Source: JANXVR01 sp034667405 (GTDB taxonomy: Bacteria; Actinomycetota; UBA4738; HRBIN12). Taken from it: a stretch of 59,311 bases of DNA. Below are positions 33,804-41,695 of this stretch, piece after piece; within the stretch, counting starts at the first letter, position 1, and each line of letters opens with the position of its first letter. Where the stretch lies: positions 1 through 59,311 of the forward strand of contig JAXDJX010000020.1 of the NCBI GenBank assembly GCA_034667405.1. The letters are read 5' to 3'. A program made the position numbers and the translations under genes. The notes under the pieces were generated by a model. It was not told where the DNA came from. It saw nothing but the letters and a program-made list of their open reading frames with translations, and ran no database searches.

Positions 33804-34292
33804 TCAGGGGGTCAGCCACTCCTCGACGGCATTCAGGTCGAGGTCATACTCGAACCCGGCCATCGGGAAGCTCGTAGACGGATCCACGATCATGAACCCA
33901 CCGCAATGTCCCAGCCGCCACGAGCGGGCCCGGTCCTTGTGAATCGCGTAGCCCTCTCGGTGCGCGACCCTCCGAAGACGCATCTCGCGGGTTTTGCTTG
34001 GAGCGGCCTTGAGTCCCCTCTCGGGTTGTTCGAGAGGATTCGCCGCAACCGACGGCTTCACCTTGTGCCTTAGAGCGTGGACAGCTTGCGCGTACGTCGA
34101 GCCTGGCCTCATGTCGAGCGTGTAGCACATCTGCGCAGGCATGATGTCAGAGCAGCGCCACAGTTGACCGAACAACCACAGCGTGCTCCGGGCGACCCCG
34201 TCGTAGAAGAAGTCGGAGCCGACCTCCGTCGCTTCACATCCATTGTCGACCCATTCCGCGAACGATTCGCGAATGTGCCCTTGAGCATGCAT
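33804..34292 (-). CDS. Protein of unknown function
   Basis: A 162-residue protein (QGHIRESFAEWVDNGCEATE and onward). It has aromatic-rich segments (GSDFFYDGVARSTLWLFGQL; GGFMIVDPSTSFPMAGFEYD) and a basic region in the middle. No family recognised. ATG 34292 is fixed by a textbook ribosome site AAGGAGGTG five bases upstream; the frame upstream of it is not protein-like. It is the last gene before the tRNA-Asn scar and so would be at the very end of the integrated element. Confidence 0.6.
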   Translation of the reverse strand: MHAQGHIRESFAEWVDNGCEATEVGSDFFYDGVARSTLWLFGQLWRCSDIMPAQMCYTLDMRPGSTYAQAVHALRHKVKPSVAANPLEQPERGLKAAPSKTREMRLRRVAHREGYAIHKDRARSWRLGHCGGFMIVDPSTSFPMAGFEYDLDLNAVEEWLTP

Positions 34293-34642
34293 CGCACACC
34301 TCCTTCTGGGCTTGCGCCCAATCAGGAGGGAGAGGACCGGTCTCGACCGAGCTACCGGATCTCCCTCTGGCCCCAGAAATCGGGCCCCATGCCGTGCCTT
34401 GCCGCGAACGTTGCGCCTCGTGTTGAACGAGGGTTCGGTCGAGGTCGCGAAGCGTAGCAACCGGCTGGTGGAAAGCGCAAGCCTTCCTCGTATATTCAGA
34501 TGGAGCGACTGGACGGCATCCTGCAAGATCCGGACTCGTGCGCGGGTGGTGCTGATGACTCAGAGACTTCGAGCGCCGTATTCGGAACCGAGTTCGGTTG
34601 CCGAACTCAGGTAGGCCGACGGGGCGCAGGATCGAGCCGCGG
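34293..34642. other. Intergenic region beside the attachment scar
   Basis: No gene is supported here. Frames on both strands are long but lack start signals and have the skewed composition of high-GC shadows. No integrase fragment is recognisable. Confidence 0.4.
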
Positions 34643-34666
34643 CTTGACAGCCAACTTGACAGCCAA
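34643..34666 (+). repeat. Tandem repeat of CTTGACAGCCAA
   Basis: CTTGACAGCCAA occurs twice head to tail (34643-34654 and 34655-34666), about 100 bases before the tRNA fragment. It contains a TTGACA element in each copy. Possible integrase arm-binding site or promoter -35 elements. Confidence 0.6.
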
Positions 34667-34670
34667 GCCG

Positions 34671-34696
34671 TCGGACTTCCTCGGACTTCCTCGGAC
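34671..34696 (+). repeat. Tandem repeat of TCGGACTTCC
   Basis: TCGGACTTCC occurs twice head to tail and once more in part (TCGGAC). A further copy of the core TCCTCGGAC is at 34749-34757, just before the tRNA fragment. The clustering next to a probable attachment site suggests integrase or excisionase binding. Confidence 0.55.
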
Positions 34697-34767
34697 GCAT
34701 TGGGACCGCGAGTCTTCTCGCCAGCTATGTTCTGGACGAACCGGGACGTCCTCGGACAAGTCCACAT

Positions 34768-34815
34768 GGACTGTTAATCCGTAGGTTGAGAGTTCGAGTC
34801 TCTCCCCCGGAGCCA
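34768..34815 (+). tRNA. 3' half of tRNA-Asn (GTT), attachment-site remnant
   Basis: The sequence holds an anticodon loop CTGTTAA (anticodon GTT at 34773-34775) closed by ATGGA/TCCGT, an intact T arm (GAGAG TTCGAGT CTCTC) and CCCCGGA-G-CCA, which is the acceptor 3' strand with encoded CCA of a tRNA-Asn. No complementary 5' acceptor strand or D arm is present upstream. Integrative elements that use a tRNA 3' end as attB leave such a copy at the end away from the intact gene. The fragment should be non-functional. Confidence 0.7.
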
Positions 34816-34880
34816 CCGACCGTGAGCGTTCCTCGGGCTGTGCCAGCGCAGACGACGACACCGCCATGGCGGAGACGCGC

Positions 34881-35681
34881 TCAGTCCACGAACGGACCGT
34901 TGAATATCGGCGTCTCTCCATACGGCTGCCCCGCCATGAGCATGAATCGGGTCCCGGGAGAGGCGTTCGTCACCGTGAATCCCTCACCCTGACCCAAGAG
35001 GACCAGCTGAGGAGGACGGGCCTGGCGCAGGTTCGCTCCGAACGTGCCTTCACCCTCGAGCAGATACGCGAATCCTTGGAACCCCGCAGGCACCGCCGTC
35101 GTGAACTGCCCGCCCTCGGGCAACTCGACGTCCAGGATCAGTGCCGGTGTGCCCAGTTGCACGGGTGAACCGTCGCCGACAAGCGTTCGGACGATCGCGT
35201 CGCCTTCCCGCCGCACCGAGATGTCCTCCGCCTCTACCACTTGCGCACTCGGTTCGACGTCCTTGTCCTTGCGGGCCAGGTTCACCCAGAACAGCACGCT
35301 CCGGAATTCCGTGTCGCCGTGACCCTCGTCGACCTCGTCGGCTCCGACACCCTCGGCGTGCCACGCGCCGCGGCCCGTCCGCAGCGCGAGGAGCGACCCC
35401 TCGGACAATCGGGCGCGCTCAACGGATCCGCCCGGACCCGTGGTGTGGCCGGTGCTGGCCGAGCCCTGCAACACGTACCAAACGTTGTCGAACCCTCGGT
35501 GCGGATGCTTGGTGTCCTTGCCCGACATCTCGGAGAGGCGGAACCGGCCCTCGTGCACGAGAAGGAATGGGTCGGTGCTCGCGTAGGGGGCCCCGCGCGA
35601 CGGCACCGCCTCCAGTACCCCCAAGCCCATCATCCGGATCACCGCGGCGTCCTCGACGAGGACCGCGTCTCGCTCCGTCAT
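34881..35681 (-). CDS. Pirin-family protein
   Basis: A 266-residue bicupin of the pirin type. The N-terminal cupin includes FRLSEMSGKDTKHPHRGFDN, where P-H-x-G-F-D is the family signature with metal-binding His residues. It continues with VLQGSASTGHT, GRGAWHAEGV and FRSVLFWVNLARKD, and ends in a second cupin with EGEGTFGANLRQ. Pirins bind iron and some act as quercetin dioxygenases; the physiological role is unknown here. ATG 35681 follows AAGAGG; ATG 35708, six bases after TAAGAC, is an alternative start. It is the first gene of the core-like half. Confidence 0.85.
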   Translation of the reverse strand: MTERDAVLVEDAAVIRMMGLGVLEAVPSRGAPYASTDPFLLVHEGRFRLSEMSGKDTKHPHRGFDNVWYVLQGSASTGHTTGPGGSVERARLSEGSLLALRTGRGAWHAEGVGADEVDEGHGDTEFRSVLFWVNLARKDKDVEPSAQVVEAEDISVRREGDAIVRTLVGDGSPVQLGTPALILDVELPEGGQFTTAVPAGFQGFAYLLEGEGTFGANLRQARPPQLVLLGQGEGFTVTNASPGTRFMLMAGQPYGETPIFNGPFVD

Positions 35682-35914
35682 CTCAACCTCTTGTCGCATC
35701 TTCCTCATCCCCTCGTCTTAGCCGGGCTTTCTGGGGGAGGAACTTGCGACTGCAAGCAGATATTCCAACGCGGGACCACCGCATGAGAGGAGGACAGGCA
35801 TGCATGACGACCTGTGCGGTTGTGGCCGGCCGCCTCGGGGTTCACGTTGCGGCCCGGGAGTTCCGTAGGATACGCCGGGTCACTCGCGCTCGCGGGGCTG
35901 TCGAAAGGTGGGGG

Positions 35915-38320
35915 ATGGGTCGCAGGATCGTCATCATCGGCGCCGGCGTGGTCGGCGCAGCGCTTGCCGACGAACTCACCGCCTTGGGCGAGACCGCCGT
36001 GACGGTCCTGGACAAGGGGCCGCTCTACGCCACCGGCGGCTCCTCCTCCCACGCCCCCGGGCTCATCAGCCGAACCAGCCCCTCGAAGATGATGCAGGCC
36101 TTCGCCGACTACACCCTGGTGAAGTTCGGCGGGCTTGATCTGGACGGGGGGCCCGCGGCGCACCCCGTGGGAACGCTCGAGGTCGCGCTCAACCAAGACC
36201 GGCTTCACGAGCTCCAACGTCGATGCGCGTCGGCGTTCGCGTGGGGATGGGAAGGGCGGATGGTCTCCGCCGGGGACGCCGTCGCTCAGTGGCCGATCAT
36301 CGACGGGACGCGACTCGTCGGTGCCTTCTCCACCGAGGATGAGGGGCTCGCCGTCTCGCTCCGCGCCGTCGAGGCGCAGGCACGACGGGCAGAGGCGCGG
36401 GGCGCCACCTTCGTCGGGGAGCAAGAGGTGCTCGGTATCGAACACGCCGGGGGCCGGGTGAGCGGGGTCGTGACATCGGACGGCGTGGTGGGCGCCGATG
36501 TCGTCGTCTGCTGTGCGGGCGTCTGGGGGCCCGCGGTGGCCGAGATGGTCGGCCTCACCTTGCCGATGGTCCCGTTCCAGCATCAATACGTGGTCACGAC
36601 ACCGATCGCCGAACTCGCGGCCAACGCCGATCGCGAAGCAACCCTGCCGATCATCCGGCATCACGACGCAGGACTGTATTTCCGAGATCACGGCGACAAG
36701 GTGGGGATCGGTTCGTTCAACCATCGAACGTTGCCGGTTGCGGTGCCCGACCTCGACCCGCATCCGGGTGCGACCGATCTGGTGTTCCCCTTCACGGCTG
36801 AGGATTTCGCCGAACCGTGGGACCTGGCGTGTGAACTCATGCCCGCCTTGCGCGGGGCTCAGCTGGAGCGAAGCTTCAACGGCGTGTTCGCGTTCACGCC
36901 CGACGGGTACCCCTTGATGGGAGAACATCCGGAGTTGCCGGGATTCTGGGTTGCGGAGTCCGTGTGGGTGACGCATTCGGCGGGTGTGGCCCGATCGATC
37001 GCGGAGAGCCTGGTGCATGGGACCTCTTCGGAGGATGCGTCACCGGCCGACCTCACGCGGTTCCACGATGTGGAGCTCGCTCCTGAGGTCTATCGGGCAC
37101 GCTGCGACGACTCCTATCGGGACGTCTACGCCGTGCACCATCCTGCCGAAGGCCACACGTCGGCCCGTGGGCTCCGTTGGAGTCCGTTCGTCAAGCGTCA
37201 ACGCGAACTAGGGGCAGAGTTCTTCGATGGTGCGGCGTGGGAGCGTCCCCGCTGGTACGAGGCGAACCGACCCCTGCTCGAGGGCCTGCGTCTTCCCGCT
37301 CGCGACGAGTGGGCCGGGCGGTATTGGTCGCCGATCGTGGCAGCCGAACATCTGGCCACCCGTGAGCGCGCGGGTCTGTTCGACATGACGCCACTTACGC
37401 GGATCGATGTTCGAGGGCCAGACGCCGAGGCGTTCCTCCTGTGGATGTGCGCGGGTCCGGTTGATCGGCCGGTGGGGTCGGTGACGTACACGGTGCTGCT
37501 GGACGGCGGTGGCGGGATCCGATCGGACGTGACGGTGGCGCGCTTGGCCGAGGAACATTTCGTGATCGGCGCGAACGGACCGCGCGACGTCGCCTGGCTC
37601 CGAACCCACGCGCCGCGCGAGGTGACGGTGTCCGACGCAACGGAACAGACCTGCTGTGCCGCGCTCTGGGGTCCCGCGGCGCGCAGCATCCTGGCGGACG
37701 CCGGCCCGGACGATCTGTCGTTCCCCTACATGAGCGTCCGCTCGATCACGGTCGGCGGGGTCCCGGTGACCGCTACGCGGATCAGCTACGCGGGTGAGCT
37801 GGGCTGGGAGTTGGTCGCGGCCAGGGACGATGGGCCGGTGCTGTGGGACCGCCTCGGGGCCGCGGGCCGGGCCCACGGACTCGTCGCCGCCGGGAGCGGC
37901 GCCCTGGCGTCCCTGCGACTGGAGAAGGGGTACCGCGCCTGGGGCGCGGACATCACCCCCGAGCACGGACCGGTGGAGTCCGGTCTGGGGTTCACGGTCC
38001 GTCGCGACGGTCCCGCGTTCCTGGGGATGTCGGGGCTGGCAGAACGCGAGGCATCGGAACAGCGCCTGGTGTGCCTGCTGTTGGACGAGGAGCAGGTGGT
38101 CATGGGCGGGGAGCCGGTGTTCGTTCAGGAGCGCGCCGCGGGCTACGTCACGAGCGCAGCGTTCGGGTTCTCCGTGGGAAGAAGCATCGCCTACGCCTGG
38201 GTGCCCGCGTCGCTCGTCACCGGCAACCGGGTTCGGATCCGCTACTTCGACCAGGATCTCGGCGCGACGCTGGCCGATGAGCCGCTGTTCGACCCGAAAG
38301 GGAAACGAGCGCGCGCGTGA
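35915..38320 (+). CDS. FAD-dependent oxidoreductase fused to an aminomethyltransferase-like domain (sarcosine/dimethylglycine dehydrogenase type)
   Basis: An 801-residue four-domain enzyme. The FAD-binding DAO domain begins at once (RIVIIGAGVVGAALADELTA) and runs to about residue 370, followed by the FAO_M linker domain (about 375-430). A GcvT-like domain starts near YEANRPLLEGLRLPARDEWA and includes MTPLTRIDVRGPDAEAF and AGELGWELV, and a GCV_T C-terminal barrel ends the protein. Such enzymes demethylate sarcosine or dimethylglycine and pass the one-carbon unit to tetrahydrofolate. AAAGGTGGGGG before ATG 35915 sets the start; the frame upstream is a shadow. Its stop is three bases from that of the LLM gene. 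Confidence 0.88.
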   Translation: MGRRIVIIGAGVVGAALADELTALGETAVTVLDKGPLYATGGSSSHAPGLISRTSPSKMMQAFADYTLVKFGGLDLDGGPAAHPVGTLEVALNQDRLHELQRRCASAFAWGWEGRMVSAGDAVAQWPIIDGTRLVGAFSTEDEGLAVSLRAVEAQARRAEARGATFVGEQEVLGIEHAGGRVSGVVTSDGVVGADVVVCCAGVWGPAVAEMVGLTLPMVPFQHQYVVTTPIAELAANADREATLPIIRHHDAGLYFRDHGDKVGIGSFNHRTLPVAVPDLDPHPGATDLVFPFTAEDFAEPWDLACELMPALRGAQLERSFNGVFAFTPDGYPLMGEHPELPGFWVAESVWVTHSAGVARSIAESLVHGTSSEDASPADLTRFHDVELAPEVYRARCDDSYRDVYAVHHPAEGHTSARGLRWSPFVKRQRELGAEFFDGAAWERPRWYEANRPLLEGLRLPARDEWAGRYWSPIVAAEHLATRERAGLFDMTPLTRIDVRGPDAEAFLLWMCAGPVDRPVGSVTYTVLLDGGGGIRSDVTVARLAEEHFVIGANGPRDVAWLRTHAPREVTVSDATEQTCCAALWGPAARSILADAGPDDLSFPYMSVRSITVGGVPVTATRISYAGELGWELVAARDDGPVLWDRLGAAGRAHGLVAAGSGALASLRLEKGYRAWGADITPEHGPVESGLGFTVRRDGPAFLGMSGLAEREASEQRLVCLLLDEEQVVMGGEPVFVQERAAGYVTSAAFGFSVGRSIAYAWVPASLVTGNRVRIRYFDQDLGATLADEPLFDPKGKRARA

Positions 38321-38323
38321 CCC

Positions 38324-39229
38324 TCACGACGGGCGTGAACGTCGCCCGAGCGCGAGCGAGAGTCGATCGAGTGAAGCGATGGTGAGCGGCTGGAGCAGCA
38401 CGATCAGGTGATCGATACCCGATGCCTCGTACGCATCGATCGCGTCGGCCAGTTCCTCCACGGAGCCGCTGAACGAAGCGTCCTCGTCGTCCGGAGGGTC
38501 GGACAGGCCCTCGACGTCGGGGTCGTTCACGATCATCCCAACGGTCCGTTGCACGCTCGATGCCTCGCGCCCCTCGGACGCGATCGCTCGGTCGAAGGTC
38601 TCCATGTTCTTGCGGAGCCGTTCGTCCGGGGCGCCGTACCAGGCGGTGTTCCAGGCGTCGGCATGGCGGGCCGCGAGCTGGAGCATCCGCGGGCCGAAGG
38701 CGGCCACCAGGACGGGGATGGCGTGGGCGGGAGGCGGCAGGAGCACGGCATCACGGGCCTGGTGATACCGGCCATCGAACGTCACGGTCCGGCCACTCAG
38801 GAGCGGAACGATGATCTGCAGCGCCTCTTCGAAGCGATCCACGCGGTGATCCTTCGGGAATCCGAACGCGTCGTACTCCGGGTCGTGCCACCCGGCACCC
38901 AATCCAAGGATCAGTCGGCCGGCGCTCACCTCGTCGGCCGCCGCGGCCATCTTGGCGACCAACGTCGGGCTCCTGAAGGTTGAACACAGCACGATGGTGC
39001 CGATCTGGACCCGCTCGGTCACTGCCGCGACGGCACTGACCAACGTCCATGCCTCGTGCTGGCCCGTGGTCGGTCCATCCGTCGGCTTATCGAAGAAGTG
39101 GTCGAACAACCACACGGAATCGAGGCCACGAGTCTCGGCTGCGAGCGCGTACGACTTGATCGTCATCCAGCTCGGCGTCGCACCTTGACCATCGCTCTCC
39201 GCGGCCGGCAGGATCACCCCGATCTTCAT
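38324..39229 (-). CDS. LLM-class flavin-dependent oxidoreductase
   Basis: A 301-residue TIM-barrel enzyme of the luciferase-like family. Marks are KIGVILPAAESDG at the start, DSVWLFDHFF, VQIGTIVLCSTFRSPTLVAK, LILGLGAGWHDPEYDAFGFP, and VLVAAFGPRMLQLAARHADAWN, which together suggest the actinobacterial F420-dependent branch (TIGR-type LLM enzymes). The reaction is unknown. ATG 39229 lies six bases after a TACACT box; the longer frame to 39340 is not used. It is divergent from a secreted protein gene. Confidence 0.87.
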   Translation of the reverse strand: MKIGVILPAAESDGQGATPSWMTIKSYALAAETRGLDSVWLFDHFFDKPTDGPTTGQHEAWTLVSAVAAVTERVQIGTIVLCSTFRSPTLVAKMAAAADEVSAGRLILGLGAGWHDPEYDAFGFPKDHRVDRFEEALQIIVPLLSGRTVTFDGRYHQARDAVLLPPPAHAIPVLVAAFGPRMLQLAARHADAWNTAWYGAPDERLRKNMETFDRAIASEGREASSVQRTVGMIVNDPDVEGLSDPPDDEDASFSGSVEELADAIDAYEASGIDHLIVLLQPLTIASLDRLSLALGRRSRPS

Positions 39230-39235
39230 GGGAGG

Positions 39236-39241
39236 AGTGTA
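39236..39241 (-). promoter_or_regulatory. Leaderless-type -10 box TACACT
   Basis: TACACT on the minus strand, 6 bases before the ATG at 39229. Confidence 0.5.
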
Positions 39242-39378
39242 TGAAATGCGCTCGATCGGCTGCTGCGCCGGCCATCTGGCAGGTTGGCACGCTCCGGCCC
39301 TAAGCCCAAGGTCCCGTTGTGCATCGGCCGCGGCACCCATAGCTTATGCAAGACCCCGAACCCCCCGGAGGGATGTTC

Positions 39379-39918
39379 ATGCAGAAGACCCGTACCCGTT
39401 TCGCCGTCGTGGCGATCGCGTCGATCGCGATCCTCGCGACGCTCGTTGGCCCGGCATTCGCCGAGAGTCAATTCGGTGGCAACCAGGGGTGCACGCCCGG
39501 TTATTGGAAGAACCACACCAGCAACTGGCCCGGCACCAACATCAGCGACGATGACCTGGGCAACCCGAAAGTTATCTCGCCCGGAGCTCAGCTCGGCGAG
39601 CTGTTCGGCTACACCATCATGCAGAACGGCGGCGTCGGCGCCTATAAGACCACGACGCTCCTTGGTGCCCTGAACCTCAAGGGTGGCCCGGGCATCGACG
39701 GTGCTGCGCAGATCGAGTTCCGTGCGGCTGCGGCCGCGTGGCTGAACGCCGCGGATGACCGTGTCGACTACCTGTATCGCCGCACCACCGACACGGCAAC
39801 GCTGCAGAGCATCCGAACGATGGTGCAGAACTCCCTGGGTAACAGGGACAACATGCTGACCGTCGCCACGGCGCTCGACACCGCGAACAATGGCCAAGGT
39901 GGCTGCCCGCTGTCGTAA
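39379..39918 (+). CDS. Secreted CTPGYWKNH-motif protein
   Basis: A 179-residue exported protein. The signal peptide is QKTRTRFAVVAIASIAILAT through GPAFA, with cleavage before ESQFGG. Mature residues start with NQGCTPGYWKNHTSNWPGTN, a motif (C-T-P-G-Y-W-K-N-H) found in many secreted bacterial proteins of unknown function, often in variable numbers. The rest is helical and ends in NNGQGGCPLS, so the two cysteines may be linked. GGAGGG six bases before ATG 39379 sets the start. A strong hairpin follows at 39941-39967. Confidence 0.75.
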   Translation: MQKTRTRFAVVAIASIAILATLVGPAFAESQFGGNQGCTPGYWKNHTSNWPGTNISDDDLGNPKVISPGAQLGELFGYTIMQNGGVGAYKTTTLLGALNLKGGPGIDGAAQIEFRAAAAAWLNAADDRVDYLYRRTTDTATLQSIRTMVQNSLGNRDNMLTVATALDTANNGQGGCPLS

Positions 39919-39940
39919 GGCGGATCGCACACCAACGTTG

Positions 39941-39967
39941 ACGGGCGGCCCCGAAGGGGCCGCCCGT
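39941..39967 (+). terminator. Strong GC hairpin terminator
   Basis: ACGGGCGGCCCC (39941-39952) and GGGGCCGCCCGT (39956-39967) form a perfect 12-base stem with a three-base GAA loop, 22 bases after the stop of the secreted protein gene. It separates that gene from the exonuclease gene. There is only a TTCG after the stem. Confidence 0.75.
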
Positions 39968-40019
39968 TCGCGTTCGCCCCTGGGACCATGACGCGGAGGA
40001 TCCGAAAGGACCAGGGGCA

Positions 40020-40805
40020 GTGAAGGTCATCACCTGGAACGTGAATTCCATCCGACAGCGCCTGCCGCGGGTCCTTGCGCTCCTGGCACGCCACCAGCCG
40101 GACGTCGTCTGCCTCCAGGAAACCAAGGTGGCCGACGACGGGTTCCCCTTGCTGGAGCTGTCGGGCGCCGGGTATCACGCGGTTACCTTCGGCCAGCGTG
40201 CGTACAACGGCGTGGCCATCTTCGCCCGGCAAGAACCCACGGACGTGATGCGCGGGTTCCGGGGTGATCCCACGCACGAGGCATCGCGGGTGATCGCCTG
40301 TCGCGTCGGGGATCTCGCCGTCGTCAACGTCTATGTCGTGAACGGGAAGATGGTCGGTGACCCTGCCTATGACGTGAAGCTGGCGTGGCTAGACGCGTTC
40401 GATGCATGGATCCGGGACACCTACGACCCTTCGGAACCACTCTTGATCGTCGGCGACTTCAACGTGACGCCGGACGACCGTGACGTGTACGCGCCAGAGG
40501 CGTGGCGGGGGAAGAACCTGGCGAGTCCCGCCGAGCGGGAGCGGATCGCGAACCTTCGTTCGTGGGGGCTGACGGATCTGTCCCGCGCATTCTCCGGTGA
40601 CGTCGAAGGACCCTTCACCTTCTGGGACTACCGGGTCGGCGCGTTCCATCGAGGATGGGGACTGCGGATCGATCTCGCGCTGGGAACCGGACCCGTCGCG
40701 AACAGACTCTTGGACGTGGCGGTCGACCGAGAAGAGCGGAAGGATTCCACCGGTGAAGGCAAGCCCAGCGACCACGCGCCGCTCATCGTCACGCTCCGAG
40801 ACTGA
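40020..40805 (+). CDS. xth: Exodeoxyribonuclease III (AP endonuclease)
   Basis: A 261-residue enzyme of the EEP fold that cleaves at abasic sites and removes damaged 3' ends in base-excision repair. It has the N-terminal WNVNSIRQR motif (metal-binding Asn), CLQETK with the catalytic Glu, NVYVVNG, IVGDFNVTPDDRDVY with the Asp/Asn pair and the C-terminal SDHAPLIV with the catalytic Asp-His. Length matches the family. GTG 40020 follows AGGGGCA. The sulfurtransferase gene follows 47 bases later on the same strand with its own promoter box. Confidence 0.92.
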   Translation: MKVITWNVNSIRQRLPRVLALLARHQPDVVCLQETKVADDGFPLLELSGAGYHAVTFGQRAYNGVAIFARQEPTDVMRGFRGDPTHEASRVIACRVGDLAVVNVYVVNGKMVGDPAYDVKLAWLDAFDAWIRDTYDPSEPLLIVGDFNVTPDDRDVYAPEAWRGKNLASPAERERIANLRSWGLTDLSRAFSGDVEGPFTFWDYRVGAFHRGWGLRIDLALGTGPVANRLLDVAVDREERKDSTGEGKPSDHAPLIVTLRD

Positions 40806-40840
40806 GGCATCACCCGGGGAGCCTGGTCCATAGCCCCTCG

Positions 40841-40846
40841 TATGCT
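40841..40846 (+). promoter_or_regulatory. Leaderless-type -10 box TATGCT
   Basis: TATGCT lies 6 bases before the ATG at 40853. Confidence 0.55.
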
Positions 40847-40852
40847 CGGGAC

Positions 40853-41695
40853 ATGATCGCGACTCCCGGTCCTTTGGTCTCGCCGGAATGGCTCGCCGAG
40901 CACCTCGGCGAGGACGGGCTCATGGTGGCTGACTCACGGTGGACGCCCGATGGATCGGGCAGGGCTGAGTTCGCTTCGGCCCACATCTCCGGGGCCGTCT
41001 ACCTGGACACCGACGATGATCTCGCCGCGCCGCCATCGAGACCGGGGGGCAGACACCCGCTCCCGGAGCCCGTCGTATTCGCGGCAACGATGTCGAGAGC
41101 CGGCATCCGCGACGACGACGCCGTCGTCGTCTACGACGTGTCGCAGGGGTCCCATGCGGTGCGCTTGTGGTGGATGCTCACGGTGACCGGACACGACGCG
41201 GCGGTTCTGGACGGCGGACTACAGGCCTGGGACGGACCGATCGAACGCGGGGAAGCGGCGCCCAGGTCACCCTGCGTCTTCACCCCAACCCCGTGGCCGC
41301 CGGACGCCATCGCGGACGCCGACAGCATCGCCGGCGAGGTCCGGACGGGGCAGACCCTGCTGCTCGATGCCCGCGCGCCGGAGCGATACCGTGGCGAGGT
41401 CGAGCCCTACGACGCTAAGGCCGGACACATCCCGGGCGCTATCAACGCCCCGTGGTCGGAGAACCTGGACCCCGAGACGGGACGATTCCGCTCTCCCGCA
41501 GAGCTCGCCGAACGCTACGGCGACCTGGGGGGCGACCGGACGACGATCGTGCAGTGCGGCTCGGGCATCACGGCTGTCCATGACGCGCTCGCCATGCGGA
41601 TCGCGGGCCTGCCGATGCCAAGGCTCTACGTGGGTTCCTGGTCGGACTGGATCAGCGATCCGAAGCGGCCGATCGCCACCGGCGACCGACCCTAA
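40853..41695 (+). CDS. Thiosulfate/3-mercaptopyruvate sulfurtransferase (two rhodanese domains)
   Basis: A 280-residue enzyme with a non-catalytic N-terminal rhodanese domain (VADSRWTPDG; HISGAVYLDTDDDLAA; VVVYDVSQGSHAVRLWWML) and a catalytic C-terminal domain (LLLDARAPERYRGEVEPYDA; GHIPGAINAPW). C235 in VQCGSGITA is the persulfide-forming cysteine; the CGSG loop fits mercaptopyruvate and thiosulfate sulfurtransferases alike. It moves sulfane sulfur to cyanide or thiols. Its stop codon overlaps that of the fumarase gene on the other strand. Confidence 0.92.
   Translation: MIATPGPLVSPEWLAEHLGEDGLMVADSRWTPDGSGRAEFASAHISGAVYLDTDDDLAAPPSRPGGRHPLPEPVVFAATMSRAGIRDDDAVVVYDVSQGSHAVRLWWMLTVTGHDAAVLDGGLQAWDGPIERGEAAPRSPCVFTPTPWPPDAIADADSIAGEVRTGQTLLLDARAPERYRGEVEPYDAKAGHIPGAINAPWSENLDPETGRFRSPAELAERYGDLGGDRTTIVQCGSGITAVHDALAMRIAGLPMPRLYVGSWSDWISDPKRPIATGDRP

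Larger units (their letters stand above)
1..34815. mobile_element. Candidate genomic island (right portion) ending at a tRNA-Asn scar
   Basis: The stretch from the left edge to the partial tRNA-Asn copy at 34768-34815 is inferred to be the right part of an integrated element. It holds a serine recombinase, a type I restriction system, candidate antiphage genes, two frameshifted genes and many short proteins of unknown function, whereas the DNA beyond 34.8 kb encodes ordinary metabolism. The intact tRNA-Asn and a tyrosine integrase would be expected left of the window; neither is seen here. The island reading is inference; the tRNA fragment itself is directly visible. Confidence 0.5.

Noticed and set aside
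34607..34921. Minus-strand frame of 104 codons across the tRNA-Asn fragment
   Set aside because: The piece LELSTYGL is the antisense translation of the tRNA sequence; there is no start signal.
35141..35914. N-terminal extension of the FAD oxidoreductase frame by 258 codons
   Set aside because: It is antisense to the pirin gene, rich in Arg/Pro/Cys, and the FAD motif and ribosome site place the start at 35915.
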